A stretch of 12,883 nt of DNA from Competibacteraceae bacterium UBA2788 (GCA_002352185.1 DEHY01000011.1:12327-25209); one strand, 5' to 3'; numbered from the stretch's first letter, positions 1 through 6,955 are shown. Numbers and translations are program-made. Notes: a model not told the origin generated them from the letters alone.

Positions 1-386
1 TGCACCTGGTGTTCGAGAGCATCTGGGAATACCGCTTCCTCTATCGCGATCTCGATAATATTCTCAGCCGAAACAAGAAGCTGCGGACTCATTTCCGCCG
101 CATCCTGGAGCGCAAGGTTAGCACCGCCGTCGCTATCTGCAACGGCTTGACCAACGTGGGCGTTATGCAGGCTGCCGACGAAGAGATTGCGGCGCTCGCC
201 CGCAACATTGCGGTGGTGGCAACGTATTGGCTGAACTTCCAAAGCGTTCGCGGCGGCTCCACGCCCAACAACGATAGCGACCATCTCGCGCTGGGCGTTT
301 ACCAGGTTTTATCGCTGGTGGCGCCGTTTCTGACCGGTGAAGCACGGCGACTGCTGCAACAAATCAGCCGCGAATACCTGCCGTGA
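1..386 (+). CDS. TetR-family transcriptional regulator, C-terminal part (5' end outside window)
   Basis: The open frame runs in from the left edge (first full codon at base 3) to TGA at 384-386. The GTG at base 9 is an internal Val, not a start. About 127 residues are visible, all alpha-helical in character. The start (HLVFESIWEYRF, then YRDLDNILSRN) is what I associate with the ligand-binding C-terminal domain of a TetR subgroup (Pfam 'TetR, bacterial transcriptional repressor' type), where a WEYRFFYRDL-like segment is typical. A later WLNFQSVRGG-like stretch also fits. The DNA-binding helix-turn-helix would lie upstream, so family membership rests on the C-terminal half alone. The gene converges on the lipase gene with only 20 bases between the stops. 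It may control the neighbouring lipid genes, but that is inference. Confidence 0.72.
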   Translation, partial: HLVFESIWEYRFLYRDLDNILSRNKKLRTHFRRILERKVSTAVAICNGLTNVGVMQAADEEIAALARNIAVVATYWLNFQSVRGGSTPNNDSDHLALGVYQVLSLVAPFLTGEARRLLQQISREYLP

Positions 387-406
387 CTCCTCAAATTATC
401 ATGCGA

Positions 407-1675
407 TTAGCGTGTGCGTTCGGCGGGCGTCGAGGCCACCCAGTCCTGCAATTGATCCAGCGCCGAATGCAGGTCGCCCGCCAGCCGCCCGCGATATTTT
501 GCGGGCGCGCTCAGGCCGCGCTGATTGCGTAGACCGGTGTAGTAATGCCGCTCGGTATCTTGCAGCACGTCCAGCCGCATCCGCACTCCATGCCGGGCAA
601 AAATCGGCTCCAGTTCCTCGCGCCGGGTCAGCAAATCCCGGCGGGTGGTCTGATAGGCGTGTTCGCAGACCCAGTGTCGCCCCGAAAAGCTGAAGACGTT
701 GGTGAAGAACATCTTGGCGTCGTCACGATTCGGCTCGAACAGCACCACGTCGGTATGCTCGAATTCGCTGTCATAGGTTTTCATACCCACTTGCAGCCGG
801 GAGTGAATCAGCGCCCGGAACGTCTGCGACAACACCACCGGCAGGCCGCCTTCCACCAACCGGCTCACCTGGGTCGGCTTGCCGGTCGCGGCGCTCAAGC
901 GAGCGTCGAAGGGCACCAGCGAATTGAGGCACAGCAACAGGTCCAGTCCTTCCCGCAGCGCCACCGAGGCATGCATGGTCTTGCGCAGGGCGCCATCCAC
1001 ATAGTAGCGGTCATCAATCTCCACCGGCGGATAGAGTCCCGGCAGCGCGCTGCTGGCCTGCACCGCCCGCGAAATAGGCACATGGTCGTAACCCGGCGCG
1101 CCGAATTCCACCGACTCGCCGGTATCCAGATCTACGGCGACCACATACAGCTTGTTTGCCAACCGGCGGAAATCGTTGCTCCGTCCGGGGCCGCTCCACA
1201 TGTGGGCCAGATACTGATGAATCGGCTCGTTGTCGAAAAATCCGGTCGGCAAGGCCCGCCCCAGCCGGGTCAGCGATTGCAGCAGGCTCAAATCCAGCGG
1301 ATTTTGCATATAGCGCCAGAAGGCTTCCCACGTCAGTCGCGGCATCGCCGCCAGCCGCCGCCAATACTCAGCAAAGGCCGGCATCATAAAAATGCGCGGG
1401 TCGAGCGGATGTTCCTCGGATTCATTACTGATAAAAGTGTGACAAATCTGCCCGGTTTCGAGCTGGTTGGCCAGCAATGCGGCAATCACCGCGCCGGAAC
1501 TGACGCCGACGTACACCTCGAGATGATTGAAATTCACTCCGTCGAGCGCCTCGTCGAGCGCCCGCAACGCGCCGATCTCGTAGACCAGTCCTACTGGCCC
1601 GCCACCGGCGACCGCCAAGCCAATCCGGGGGCCACTGGCCTGGCGCTGAATGCTTTCGGGCTGGGTAACGAGCAT
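407..1675 (-). CDS. Patatin-like phospholipase/lipid acyl hydrolase
   Basis: A 422-residue patatin-family serine hydrolase that would cleave acyl esters with a Ser-Asp dyad. Three family landmarks are visible: the glycine-rich oxyanion loop GGGPVG at about residues 24-29, the nucleophile elbow GVSSG at 57-61 (Ser59; many members have GTSAG), and the second dyad residue in DGA (Asp227). No signal peptide or transmembrane segment is evident, so the enzyme is probably cytosolic. The ATG at 1675 is preceded by a strong GGAGG ribosome site. The gene is last in a minus-strand series after the WS/DGAT and phasin genes, with 57 bases to the phasin stop. This context suggests it acts on stored neutral lipid, membrane phospholipid or PHA. 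The family call is firm; the substrate is unknown. The roughly 190 residues after Asp227 have no motif I recognise. Confidence 0.9.
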   Translation of the reverse strand: MLVTQPESIQRQASGPRIGLAVAGGGPVGLVYEIGALRALDEALDGVNFNHLEVYVGVSSGAVIAALLANQLETGQICHTFISNESEEHPLDPRIFMMPAFAEYWRRLAAMPRLTWEAFWRYMQNPLDLSLLQSLTRLGRALPTGFFDNEPIHQYLAHMWSGPGRSNDFRRLANKLYVVAVDLDTGESVEFGAPGYDHVPISRAVQASSALPGLYPPVEIDDRYYVDGALRKTMHASVALREGLDLLLCLNSLVPFDARLSAATGKPTQVSRLVEGGLPVVLSQTFRALIHSRLQVGMKTYDSEFEHTDVVLFEPNRDDAKMFFTNVFSFSGRHWVCEHAYQTTRRDLLTRREELEPIFARHGVRMRLDVLQDTERHYYTGLRNQRGLSAPAKYRGRLAGDLHSALDQLQDWVASTPAERTR

Positions 1676-1732
1676 AAATCCTCCATCAATCCTTTACGTG
1701 AACCATCAGCACTACGCCATTAAACCAGCGGG

Positions 1733-2137
1733 TTACGGCTGGCCTTCCCGCGCTTTGCGCAAGGCGTCAAGCTGCGCGTGCAGCGCGTCTACCCGCTGGG
1801 TCAGTTCCAGCAGATCATCGCGGTTGGGCATCCCGAGCCGCCCCAGCACCTGCACCAGCCGATCCTCGAAAATCTGTTCGACCTTGTCCCAGGCATCGGT
1901 CATCCTGCCACGGGTTGCGTCGGTTTTTTCACGCACTGCCGCCAACGCGCCGACGCGGGCCGCACGGGTCCGCTCCTCAATCTTTGCGCCTTCCGCAACC
2001 AGCGCCTCGAACAGCTTGCTGCCTTCCGCGCTCACCTTGGCGGACGCGCCCAATCCGGCCAGCCAGATCAGATGCGCAGATTCCTGCACCGACTGGGACC
2101 ACTGGCTATCCACGTTATCTTTGACTTTCTTAACCAT
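1733..2137 (-). CDS. Phasin, polyhydroxyalkanoate granule-associated protein (PhaI/PhaF family)
   Basis: A 134-residue protein of the PHA granule-associated phasin family, which coats the surface of intracellular storage granules. A conserved amphipathic N-terminal segment (HLIWLAGLGASAKV, about residues 22-35, then EGSKLFEALVAEG) is the hallmark of the family. The middle is charged and helical, and the C-terminus has an LGMPNRDDLLELTQRVDAL-type leucine heptad (about 103-125) that probably forms an oligomerising coiled coil. The Ala/Lys/Pro-rich DNA-binding tail of PhaF is absent, so it is PhaI-like. The ATG at 2137 was chosen because GGAG precedes it by 7 bases; a TTG at 2176 would add 13 poorly conserved residues. 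It lies 70 bases after the WS/DGAT gene and 57 before the lipase gene, all on one strand. The 70-base gap could hold its own promoter, but I see no clear one. Confidence 0.88.
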   Translation of the reverse strand: MVKKVKDNVDSQWSQSVQESAHLIWLAGLGASAKVSAEGSKLFEALVAEGAKIEERTRAARVGALAAVREKTDATRGRMTDAWDKVEQIFEDRLVQVLGRLGMPNRDDLLELTQRVDALHAQLDALRKAREGQP

Positions 2138-2207
2138 GACGCTGCTCCGGTGACGGGTTTGATGCTTATTCTGCAACCAGAACTTAGAACAAACACCCTA
2201 AACGCGG

Positions 2208-3677
2208 CTATGGATCGCGCTTGACGAGCGCTTTGAACGAACGCTCGATTTGGCGAGCGTCCACAGCCTCGCCCCAGGGACTCATCAGCGTGATCAACAG
2301 CAGCTTTTCAAATTCGCTCGCAAAGCGGCCGATGATCGCGTCCGGATCCGCCACGATCCCGCTGTCTGCGACCAGGCCGAAATGAACGCGGTCGTTATAG
2401 CTGAGAATACTGACGCCCATGCCGACAGAACCGGACTGCGGCACCCAGAACATCATTTCAGCGATGCGCGCCCCGCCCAGATAAAGCGGTTCGCGCGGAC
2501 CGGGCACGTTGGTCATCACCGCCGAGGCTTTATTGCTCAATAAATCCAGCAGTGGTTGCTGCAACAGGTTGGGACCCATGCCGACCGCGCCCAGCAGGCC
2601 CAGCGCCAGGATGGGCTGGTACGATTCCTTGAGTTCGTTCATCCGCCGCCGCACTTCGTACAGGCGTTCCAGCGGGTTGGCGATGCCCACCGGCAGCGCC
2701 AGAAACACCAGGCCGAAGAAATTGCCCAGCCGGTTTGCCTGCTCACGCGGCCGCAGGTTGACCGGAATCACCGCCCGCACCTCCAGATCGGCGGGCGTCG
2801 AGTCGCCCTTTTCGACCAGATAGGCGCGCAGCGCGCCAGCCACCGCCGCCAGCAGCACATCGTTGACCGAGCCGCCCAAAGCCTTGCCGACCGCCTTCAC
2901 TTCGGACAGGGCCAGCGGCTCGGCCCAGGCGACCCGCTTGGATACCCCCGGCTCCCCCTTGTAGCGGGTTTTGGAATCGTCCTGCATCAGCGCCAGCCGG
3001 GCGATCTCCGCCGCCAGCCGGACGCCGTTGCGGGCATAGCCGAGAATCTGGGATGGGTGCATGACGATGTCGGCCCCTTCCTCGACCAGTTCCCGGCCCA
3101 GCTTGAACGTGGTGCGCGCCGCCTTGTCCACCGGATCGAAAAAGCGCCGGAACACGCCGCCATAAGCGGTCGGCTCCGCTGCGGCTTCGATGGGAGAAGG
3201 CGCGATGGAAGCGGAGGCGTCGGTGAGCGACAACAGCACATGAATCAGCGCGATGCCGTCGGCGTAACAGTGATGAATGCGCAGGATCAGCGCGCTGCCG
3301 CCCTGGTAATTCTCAACCAGGTGGAATTGCCAGAGCGGCTTGGAGAAATCCAGCGGAGCGCTCATCAGATCGCTGGCCAGATTTTGCAGCTCGGCCTTGT
3401 CGGCCTGACCCGGCAGCGCGGTGCGCAACAGATGCCGCCGGATGTCAAAGTGAGGATCGCTTTCCCAGAAAGCGCCCGCAGTTTTCTGGACCACCCGCTG
3501 CGTGAAACGGTGATATTTCAGAAAGCGGGTTTCGATGACCTCCTGCAACCGTGCGCAGGTCAGCGGCTCGGCGCAAATCATCACGCCGGTGATCATCATC
3601 AGATTGGTGGGACGCTCCATGCGCAACCAGGCGGTATCGATGCCCGATATGCGCTCGCTGTCTTTTTTCTTGGGCAT
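2208..3677 (-). CDS. Wax ester synthase / acyl-CoA:diacylglycerol acyltransferase (WS/DGAT)
   Basis: A 489-residue bacterial WS/DGAT, which transfers an acyl group from acyl-CoA to a long-chain alcohol (wax ester) or to diacylglycerol (triacylglycerol) at the cytoplasmic membrane or inclusion surface. The catalytic HHxxxDG motif is intact as HHCYADG at residues 135-141, with the second His as general base. The conserved ND pair of the C-terminal lobe is at 272-273 (GGSVNDVLLAA), and the PLDFSKPLW and NVPGPREPLY segments are typical. Length fits the family (about 450-500). Start choice is uncertain. ATG at 3677 has a GGA 7 bases upstream and begins close to the conserved RISGIDTAWLRM segment. 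ATG at 3695 and TTG at 3707 are in frame but lack a good ribosome site. The gene heads the minus-strand set with phasin and lipase and is divergent from the acyl-CoA-binding protein gene. Confidence 0.93.
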   Translation of the reverse strand: MPKKKDSERISGIDTAWLRMERPTNLMMITGVMICAEPLTCARLQEVIETRFLKYHRFTQRVVQKTAGAFWESDPHFDIRRHLLRTALPGQADKAELQNLASDLMSAPLDFSKPLWQFHLVENYQGGSALILRIHHCYADGIALIHVLLSLTDASASIAPSPIEAAAEPTAYGGVFRRFFDPVDKAARTTFKLGRELVEEGADIVMHPSQILGYARNGVRLAAEIARLALMQDDSKTRYKGEPGVSKRVAWAEPLALSEVKAVGKALGGSVNDVLLAAVAGALRAYLVEKGDSTPADLEVRAVIPVNLRPREQANRLGNFFGLVFLALPVGIANPLERLYEVRRRMNELKESYQPILALGLLGAVGMGPNLLQQPLLDLLSNKASAVMTNVPGPREPLYLGGARIAEMMFWVPQSGSVGMGVSILSYNDRVHFGLVADSGIVADPDAIIGRFASEFEKLLLITLMSPWGEAVDARQIERSFKALVKRDP

Positions 3678-3707
3678 AAAAAAGTCCGGAATCATGGTAG
3701 TGCGCAA

Positions 3708-3713
3708 ATTCTA
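3708..3713 (-). promoter_or_regulatory. Possible -10 element for the WS/DGAT gene
   Basis: On the minus strand TAGAAT matches the sigma-70 -10 consensus at five of six positions. It would place a transcript start near 3701, leaving a leader of about 24 bases if translation starts at 3677. No convincing -35 lies 16-18 bases upstream, so this is tentative. Confidence 0.25.
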
Positions 3714-3861
3714 AGCTATGGGATTACAAGGAACTTTGCTGAATTGGCCGCTGCGTTTTTACCGCATCCCGCACCTAGCCATTACATGCAATGAACCCCG
3801 CGCCGGTTCCGCTACACTGACTGTTGACTTCACAACTACTTGCTACCGGAGAAAAACCGCC

Positions 3862-4122
3862 ATGTCCGATCTGATCCGTCGCTTCCAAACCGCCGTTGAA
3901 GACAGCAAGAAACTCGGCAAGCGGCCCGACAACGACACGCTGTTGCAGCTGTATGCCTGTTTCAAGCAGGGCGAGAATGGCGATGTGGAAGGCAAACGCC
4001 CCGGTTTCACCGACCTGGTGGGCCGCGCCAAATATGACGCCTGGGCCAAGCTGAAGGGAACGCCGCAGGAAACGGCGATGCAGCAGTACGTCGATCTGAT
4101 CGAATCGCTCAAGTCCGCCTGA
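3862..4122 (+). CDS. Acyl-CoA-binding protein (ACBP)
   Basis: An 86-residue protein, the classical length for ACBP, a four-helix cytosolic carrier that binds long-chain acyl-CoA and delivers it to acyl-CoA-using enzymes. The ligand contacts known from bovine ACBP (Tyr28, Lys32, Lys54, Tyr73) all have counterparts with a constant +3 offset: Tyr31, Lys35 (YACFK), Lys57 (AKYDAW) and Tyr76. The KRPGF and LKGT segments are also typical. The ATG at 3862 was chosen over an in-frame ATG at 3718 because GGAGAAA lies about 10 bases upstream and the added 48 residues look non-coding. The gene is divergent from WS/DGAT and ends 29 bases from the convergent membrane-protein gene. ACBP is widespread in eukaryotes but patchy in bacteria. 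Its position suggests it feeds acyl-CoA to the acyltransferase and reductase on either side. Confidence 0.93.
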   Translation: MSDLIRRFQTAVEDSKKLGKRPDNDTLLQLYACFKQGENGDVEGKRPGFTDLVGRAKYDAWAKLKGTPQETAMQQYVDLIESLKSA

Positions 4123-4151
4123 ATACAGCATAGCTCGGCTTCCCGGCGGCG

Positions 4152-4637
4152 TTAGCGCGGCGGTTCGTCCGGGCGGTCCGGGCGAGCGCCCCGCAACAGA
4201 CCTAATCCGCTTTCCATTAGCGATGAACCGGTGCGGACCACCTTCCGGGCGGTCCGATCCAGCAATTCGCTGGTAGCCAGTGAAGCAATGGCGTCGGCGA
4301 ACCCCTTGCGCACCTCCTCCCGGAACGCCGGCAGCGTCTCTACCGCCGCCTCCCGCAGCCCCGCCGTCAATTCCGTGCGCGCCTGCGGCAACCACGCGCT
4401 GGCGGCATCCTCCACACCGCCGCGCACCTGCGCACGCAGCGGTTCCAGCAATTCCTGGCCCGCCGCGCCCGCGCCTGCCTTCACCCGCGCTTCCAGCACC
4501 TCGGCGAACGCCTCCAGCCGGGTTTCCAGCCGTGGCCGCAACCAGCGCTGAAACACCACCAGTCCCAGGGTCAGGGTACACAGGCTCGACGCCAGTGCCG
4601 TAACCGCGATCACTATCAGAAGTTGTGCGCTGCTCAT
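4152..4637 (-). CDS. Hypothetical membrane-anchored, helix-rich protein
   Basis: A 161-residue protein that I do not recognise. Residues about 5-29 (LLIVIAVTALASSLCTLTLGLVV is the core) form one hydrophobic segment, either a membrane anchor or an uncleaved signal. The rest is Ala-, Glu- and Arg-rich with no strand-forming stretches, and should fold as long amphipathic helices. Repeated short blocks of the kind REA-VE, REEVRKG and RGGVEDA suggest coiled coils. The tail is Arg/Pro/Asp-rich. The ATG at 4637 is preceded by GAGGAAA at a usable distance. It converges with the ACBP gene and diverges from the fatty acyl-CoA reductase gene, so it may share a control region with the latter. A role at the membrane or inclusion surface is a guess from context. 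The unbroken frame with good initiation signals supports a real gene. Confidence 0.7.
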   Translation of the reverse strand: MSSAQLLIVIAVTALASSLCTLTLGLVVFQRWLRPRLETRLEAFAEVLEARVKAGAGAAGQELLEPLRAQVRGGVEDAASAWLPQARTELTAGLREAAVETLPAFREEVRKGFADAIASLATSELLDRTARKVVRTGSSLMESGLGLLRGARPDRPDEPPR

Positions 4638-4678
4638 GGATCATTTCCTCGTTCCGCTGATTCTACGGGCGACTGGTC

Positions 4679-4713
4679 TTGTCAAGGATTTTCAGGGCGA
4701 CCCCTCCTATAAT
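4679..4713 (+). promoter_or_regulatory. Candidate promoter of the fatty acyl-CoA reductase gene
   Basis: A perfect TATAAT lies at 4708-4713, 40 bases before the reductase ATG. The best -35-like hexamer, TTGTCA at 4679-4684, is 23 bases upstream, longer than the usual 16-18. Either the -35 is degenerate (AGGATT at 4685-4690) and an activator is needed, or the match is partly fortuitous. The element sits in the 116-base divergent region between the unknown membrane protein and the reductase. Confidence 0.35.
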
Positions 4714-4753
4714 TCAATATTGTTAACCACCCGAAGTCAGGAGCTAGAACAAC

Positions 4754-6742
4754 ATGAACTATTTCGTCACCGGCGCTACCGGCTTCATTGGCCGGCGTCT
4801 CGTCGAAAAGCTGCTGCAACGGCCCGACGCCACGGTTTACTACCTGATTCTGGAACGCGAACTGCCGATGATGGAGACGTTGCGCCTGCGCTGGGGAACC
4901 GGTGCTGACCGCACGATCCCGATCATCGGCGATCTGACGCTGCCGCGCCTGGGCGTTTCGGAAACCGACCTCGCCCGGCTCAAGGGTCAGGTCCAGCATC
5001 TGTTCCATCTGGCCGCGATCTATGATCTCAAGGCCAGCGCCGAAATTCAGGAAAAGGTTAATGTCGCCGGCACCCGCAACGTCGTCGCGTTTGCGGAAGC
5101 GATCGAAGTCGGCTGCTTCCATCTGACCAGTTCCATCGCCGCCGCCGGCTTGTACGAAGGCGTGTTCCGTGAAGATATGTTCGAGGAAGCCGAGGAACTG
5201 GATCATCCCTACTACCGCACCAAGCACGAATCGGAAGGCATCGTGCGCCGCGAATGCTCCCGCCCCTGGCGAGTCTACCGGCCCGGCATTGTGGTCGGCG
5301 ATTCGCGCACCGGCGAGATGGACAAAATTGACGGCCCCTACTATTTCTTCAAGCTGATCCAGAAGTTGCGCAAGCTGTTGCCGCCGTGGGTGCCGGTGAT
5401 CGGGATCGAGGGCGGCCGACAGAATCTGGTGCCGGTCAATTTTATCGTGGACGCGATGGATCACATTGCCCATCAGCCCCATCTGGATGGTCAGTGCTTC
5501 CATCTGGTTGATCCCAATCCGCACCGGGTTGGCGACATTCTGAATATCTTCGCCCGCGTTGCTCACGCCCCGGAAATGAGTCTGCGGGTCAACGCCCTGA
5601 TGTTCGCTTTCGTGCCGGAGATCATCCGGGCCGGGCTGGCGCACATCAAGCCGGTGCAACGGATGCGCGACCAGATCCTCAAGGATTTGGGAATGCCGGG
5701 GGATGTGATGCGCTTCGTCAACTATCCCACCCGCTTTGACTGCCGGGAAACGCTGAAGGCGCTGAAAGGCACCGATATCGCCGTGCCGCCGCTGGAAAGC
5801 TACGCCTGGAAGCTGTGGGATTACTGGGAACGCCATCTTGACCCGGATCTGTTCATTGACCGCAGCTTGAACGGTGCGGTGAAAAACAAGGTCGTCCTGA
5901 TCACCGGCGCTTCGTCCGGCATCGGCAAAGCCGCCGCGCTCAAGATTGCCGAGGCCGGCGCCAAGATTCTGATCGTCGCCCGCACCGAGGAGAAACTGCG
6001 GGAAACGCAACAGGAGATTCAGGCGCTGGGCGGTTCCGCTTTCATCTATGCCGCTGACGTGGCCGATATTCATTCCTGTGACGCCCTGATCCGCCGGGTG
6101 CTGGATGATCACGGCAGAGTAGACATTCTGATCAACAACGCGGGCCGTTCCATCCGCCGTTCGATTGAACACTCGCTGGACCGTTTCCACGACTACGAGC
6201 GCACCATGCAGCTCAACTATTTCGGCGCGTTGCGGCTGATCATGGGCTTTATCCCCACCATGCTGGAAAAGAAGCGCGGCCACGTCATCAATATTTCCTC
6301 CATCGGCGTGCTGAGCAACGCCCCGCGCTTTTCAGCCTACGTCTCGTCCAAGGCGGCGCTGGATGCTTTCTCGCGCTGCGCGGTCGCCGAGTTCTCCGAC
6401 AGCGGCATCGAGTTCACCACCATCAACATGCCGCTGGTGCGCACGCCGATGATCGCGCCCACCAAGCTTTATCAGCACATACCCACGCTCAGCCCGGAGG
6501 AGGCTGCCGATTTGATCGTGCAGGCGATCATCTACAAGCCGGAGCGCATCGCCACCCGGGTGGGAATTTTCGCCCAGGTCCTGCACGCCGTGGCGCCCAA
6601 ACTGTACGCCGTGATCATGAATACTGCGTTCCGGTTATTCCCGGAATCGAGCGCAGCCAAGGGCCAACAGCCCACCGACACCCAGGAACCGTCACTGGAG
6701 CAAATATCCTTCGCCCAGTTCACCCGGGGAATTTATTGGTAA
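4754..6742 (+). CDS. Bifunctional fatty acyl-CoA reductase (alcohol-forming), two fused SDR domains
   Basis: A 662-residue protein with two Rossmann reductase domains in tandem. The N-terminal domain (about 1-365) is an extended SDR of the fatty acyl-CoA reductase/male-sterility type, with nucleotide motif TGATGFIG at 6-13 and Tyr153/Lys157 (YxxxK). The C-terminal domain (about 376-640) is a classical SDR with TGASSGIG at 384-391, NNAG at 461-464 and a Ser516-Tyr529-Lys533 catalytic set, similar to Acr1-like acyl-CoA reductases. Order, length and the RGIYW C-terminus agree with my memory of the Marinobacter enzyme Maqu_2507 (about 661 residues), which reduces acyl-CoA through the aldehyde to fatty alcohol with NADPH. 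The ATG at 4754 has AGGAG 10 bases upstream. With the WS/DGAT and ACBP genes nearby, it would supply the alcohol for wax esters. Annotation pipelines may call it simply 'SDR family oxidoreductase'. Confidence 0.93.
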   Translation: MNYFVTGATGFIGRRLVEKLLQRPDATVYYLILERELPMMETLRLRWGTGADRTIPIIGDLTLPRLGVSETDLARLKGQVQHLFHLAAIYDLKASAEIQEKVNVAGTRNVVAFAEAIEVGCFHLTSSIAAAGLYEGVFREDMFEEAEELDHPYYRTKHESEGIVRRECSRPWRVYRPGIVVGDSRTGEMDKIDGPYYFFKLIQKLRKLLPPWVPVIGIEGGRQNLVPVNFIVDAMDHIAHQPHLDGQCFHLVDPNPHRVGDILNIFARVAHAPEMSLRVNALMFAFVPEIIRAGLAHIKPVQRMRDQILKDLGMPGDVMRFVNYPTRFDCRETLKALKGTDIAVPPLESYAWKLWDYWERHLDPDLFIDRSLNGAVKNKVVLITGASSGIGKAAALKIAEAGAKILIVARTEEKLRETQQEIQALGGSAFIYAADVADIHSCDALIRRVLDDHGRVDILINNAGRSIRRSIEHSLDRFHDYERTMQLNYFGALRLIMGFIPTMLEKKRGHVINISSIGVLSNAPRFSAYVSSKAALDAFSRCAVAEFSDSGIEFTTINMPLVRTPMIAPTKLYQHIPTLSPEEAADLIVQAIIYKPERIATRVGIFAQVLHAVAPKLYAVIMNTAFRLFPESSAAKGQQPTDTQEPSLEQISFAQFTRGIYW

Positions 6743-6828
6743 TTTAATGCTGGATCGGGCGTCTTCCCGTCATCATCGGCAAAGGCGCGCGATTTGGGAG
6801 CTTTTCACCACTGGCCGGTCAAAGGCTG

Positions 6829-6846
6829 GCGTGGATCGCTCCACGC
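6829..6846. repeat. Perfect 7-bp inverted repeat (stem-loop) in an intergenic region
   Basis: GCGTGGA and TCCACGC flank a TCGC loop, giving a perfect 7-bp stem. It lies 87 bases after the reductase stop and 110 before the peroxiredoxin start. No T-tract follows on either strand, so it is not a classical intrinsic terminator; it could be an operator, an RNA hairpin or chance. The rest of the 213-base gap shows no convincing gene or promoter. Confidence 0.45.
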
Positions 6847-6955
6847 AGCCGCCTTGCGAGGTGGCTATCCAGGTGGGTTTTGGCGAATCCGCGCGCCGGA
6901 ACCACAACCCCATTCTGTCCCTGAATAACTAAAATCTACCCGTGAGAGTCAAATC

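Noticed and set aside
1540..1565. Tandem CGTCGAGCGC repeat
   Set aside because: Two copies inside the patatin coding region that encode ordinary residues; a codon-level coincidence in GC-rich DNA.
545..1723. Long plus-strand open frame of 392 codons opposite the patatin gene
   Set aside because: His/Gln/Arg-rich composition without family features; it is the antisense shadow of a well-supported hydrolase in GC-rich DNA.
2556..3794. Plus-strand open frame of 412 codons opposite WS/DGAT
   Set aside because: Antisense to an enzyme with an intact catalytic motif; shadow composition and no plausible ribosome site.
4682..6283. Minus-strand open frame of 533 codons opposite the fatty acyl-CoA reductase
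   Set aside because: Asp/His/Gln-rich antisense shadow. The sense strand has two complete SDR motif sets.
6747..6932. Possible 61-residue gene between reductase and peroxiredoxin
   Set aside because: Arg/Ser-rich, no family resemblance, no good ribosome site, and it contains the perfect stem-loop; more likely non-coding.
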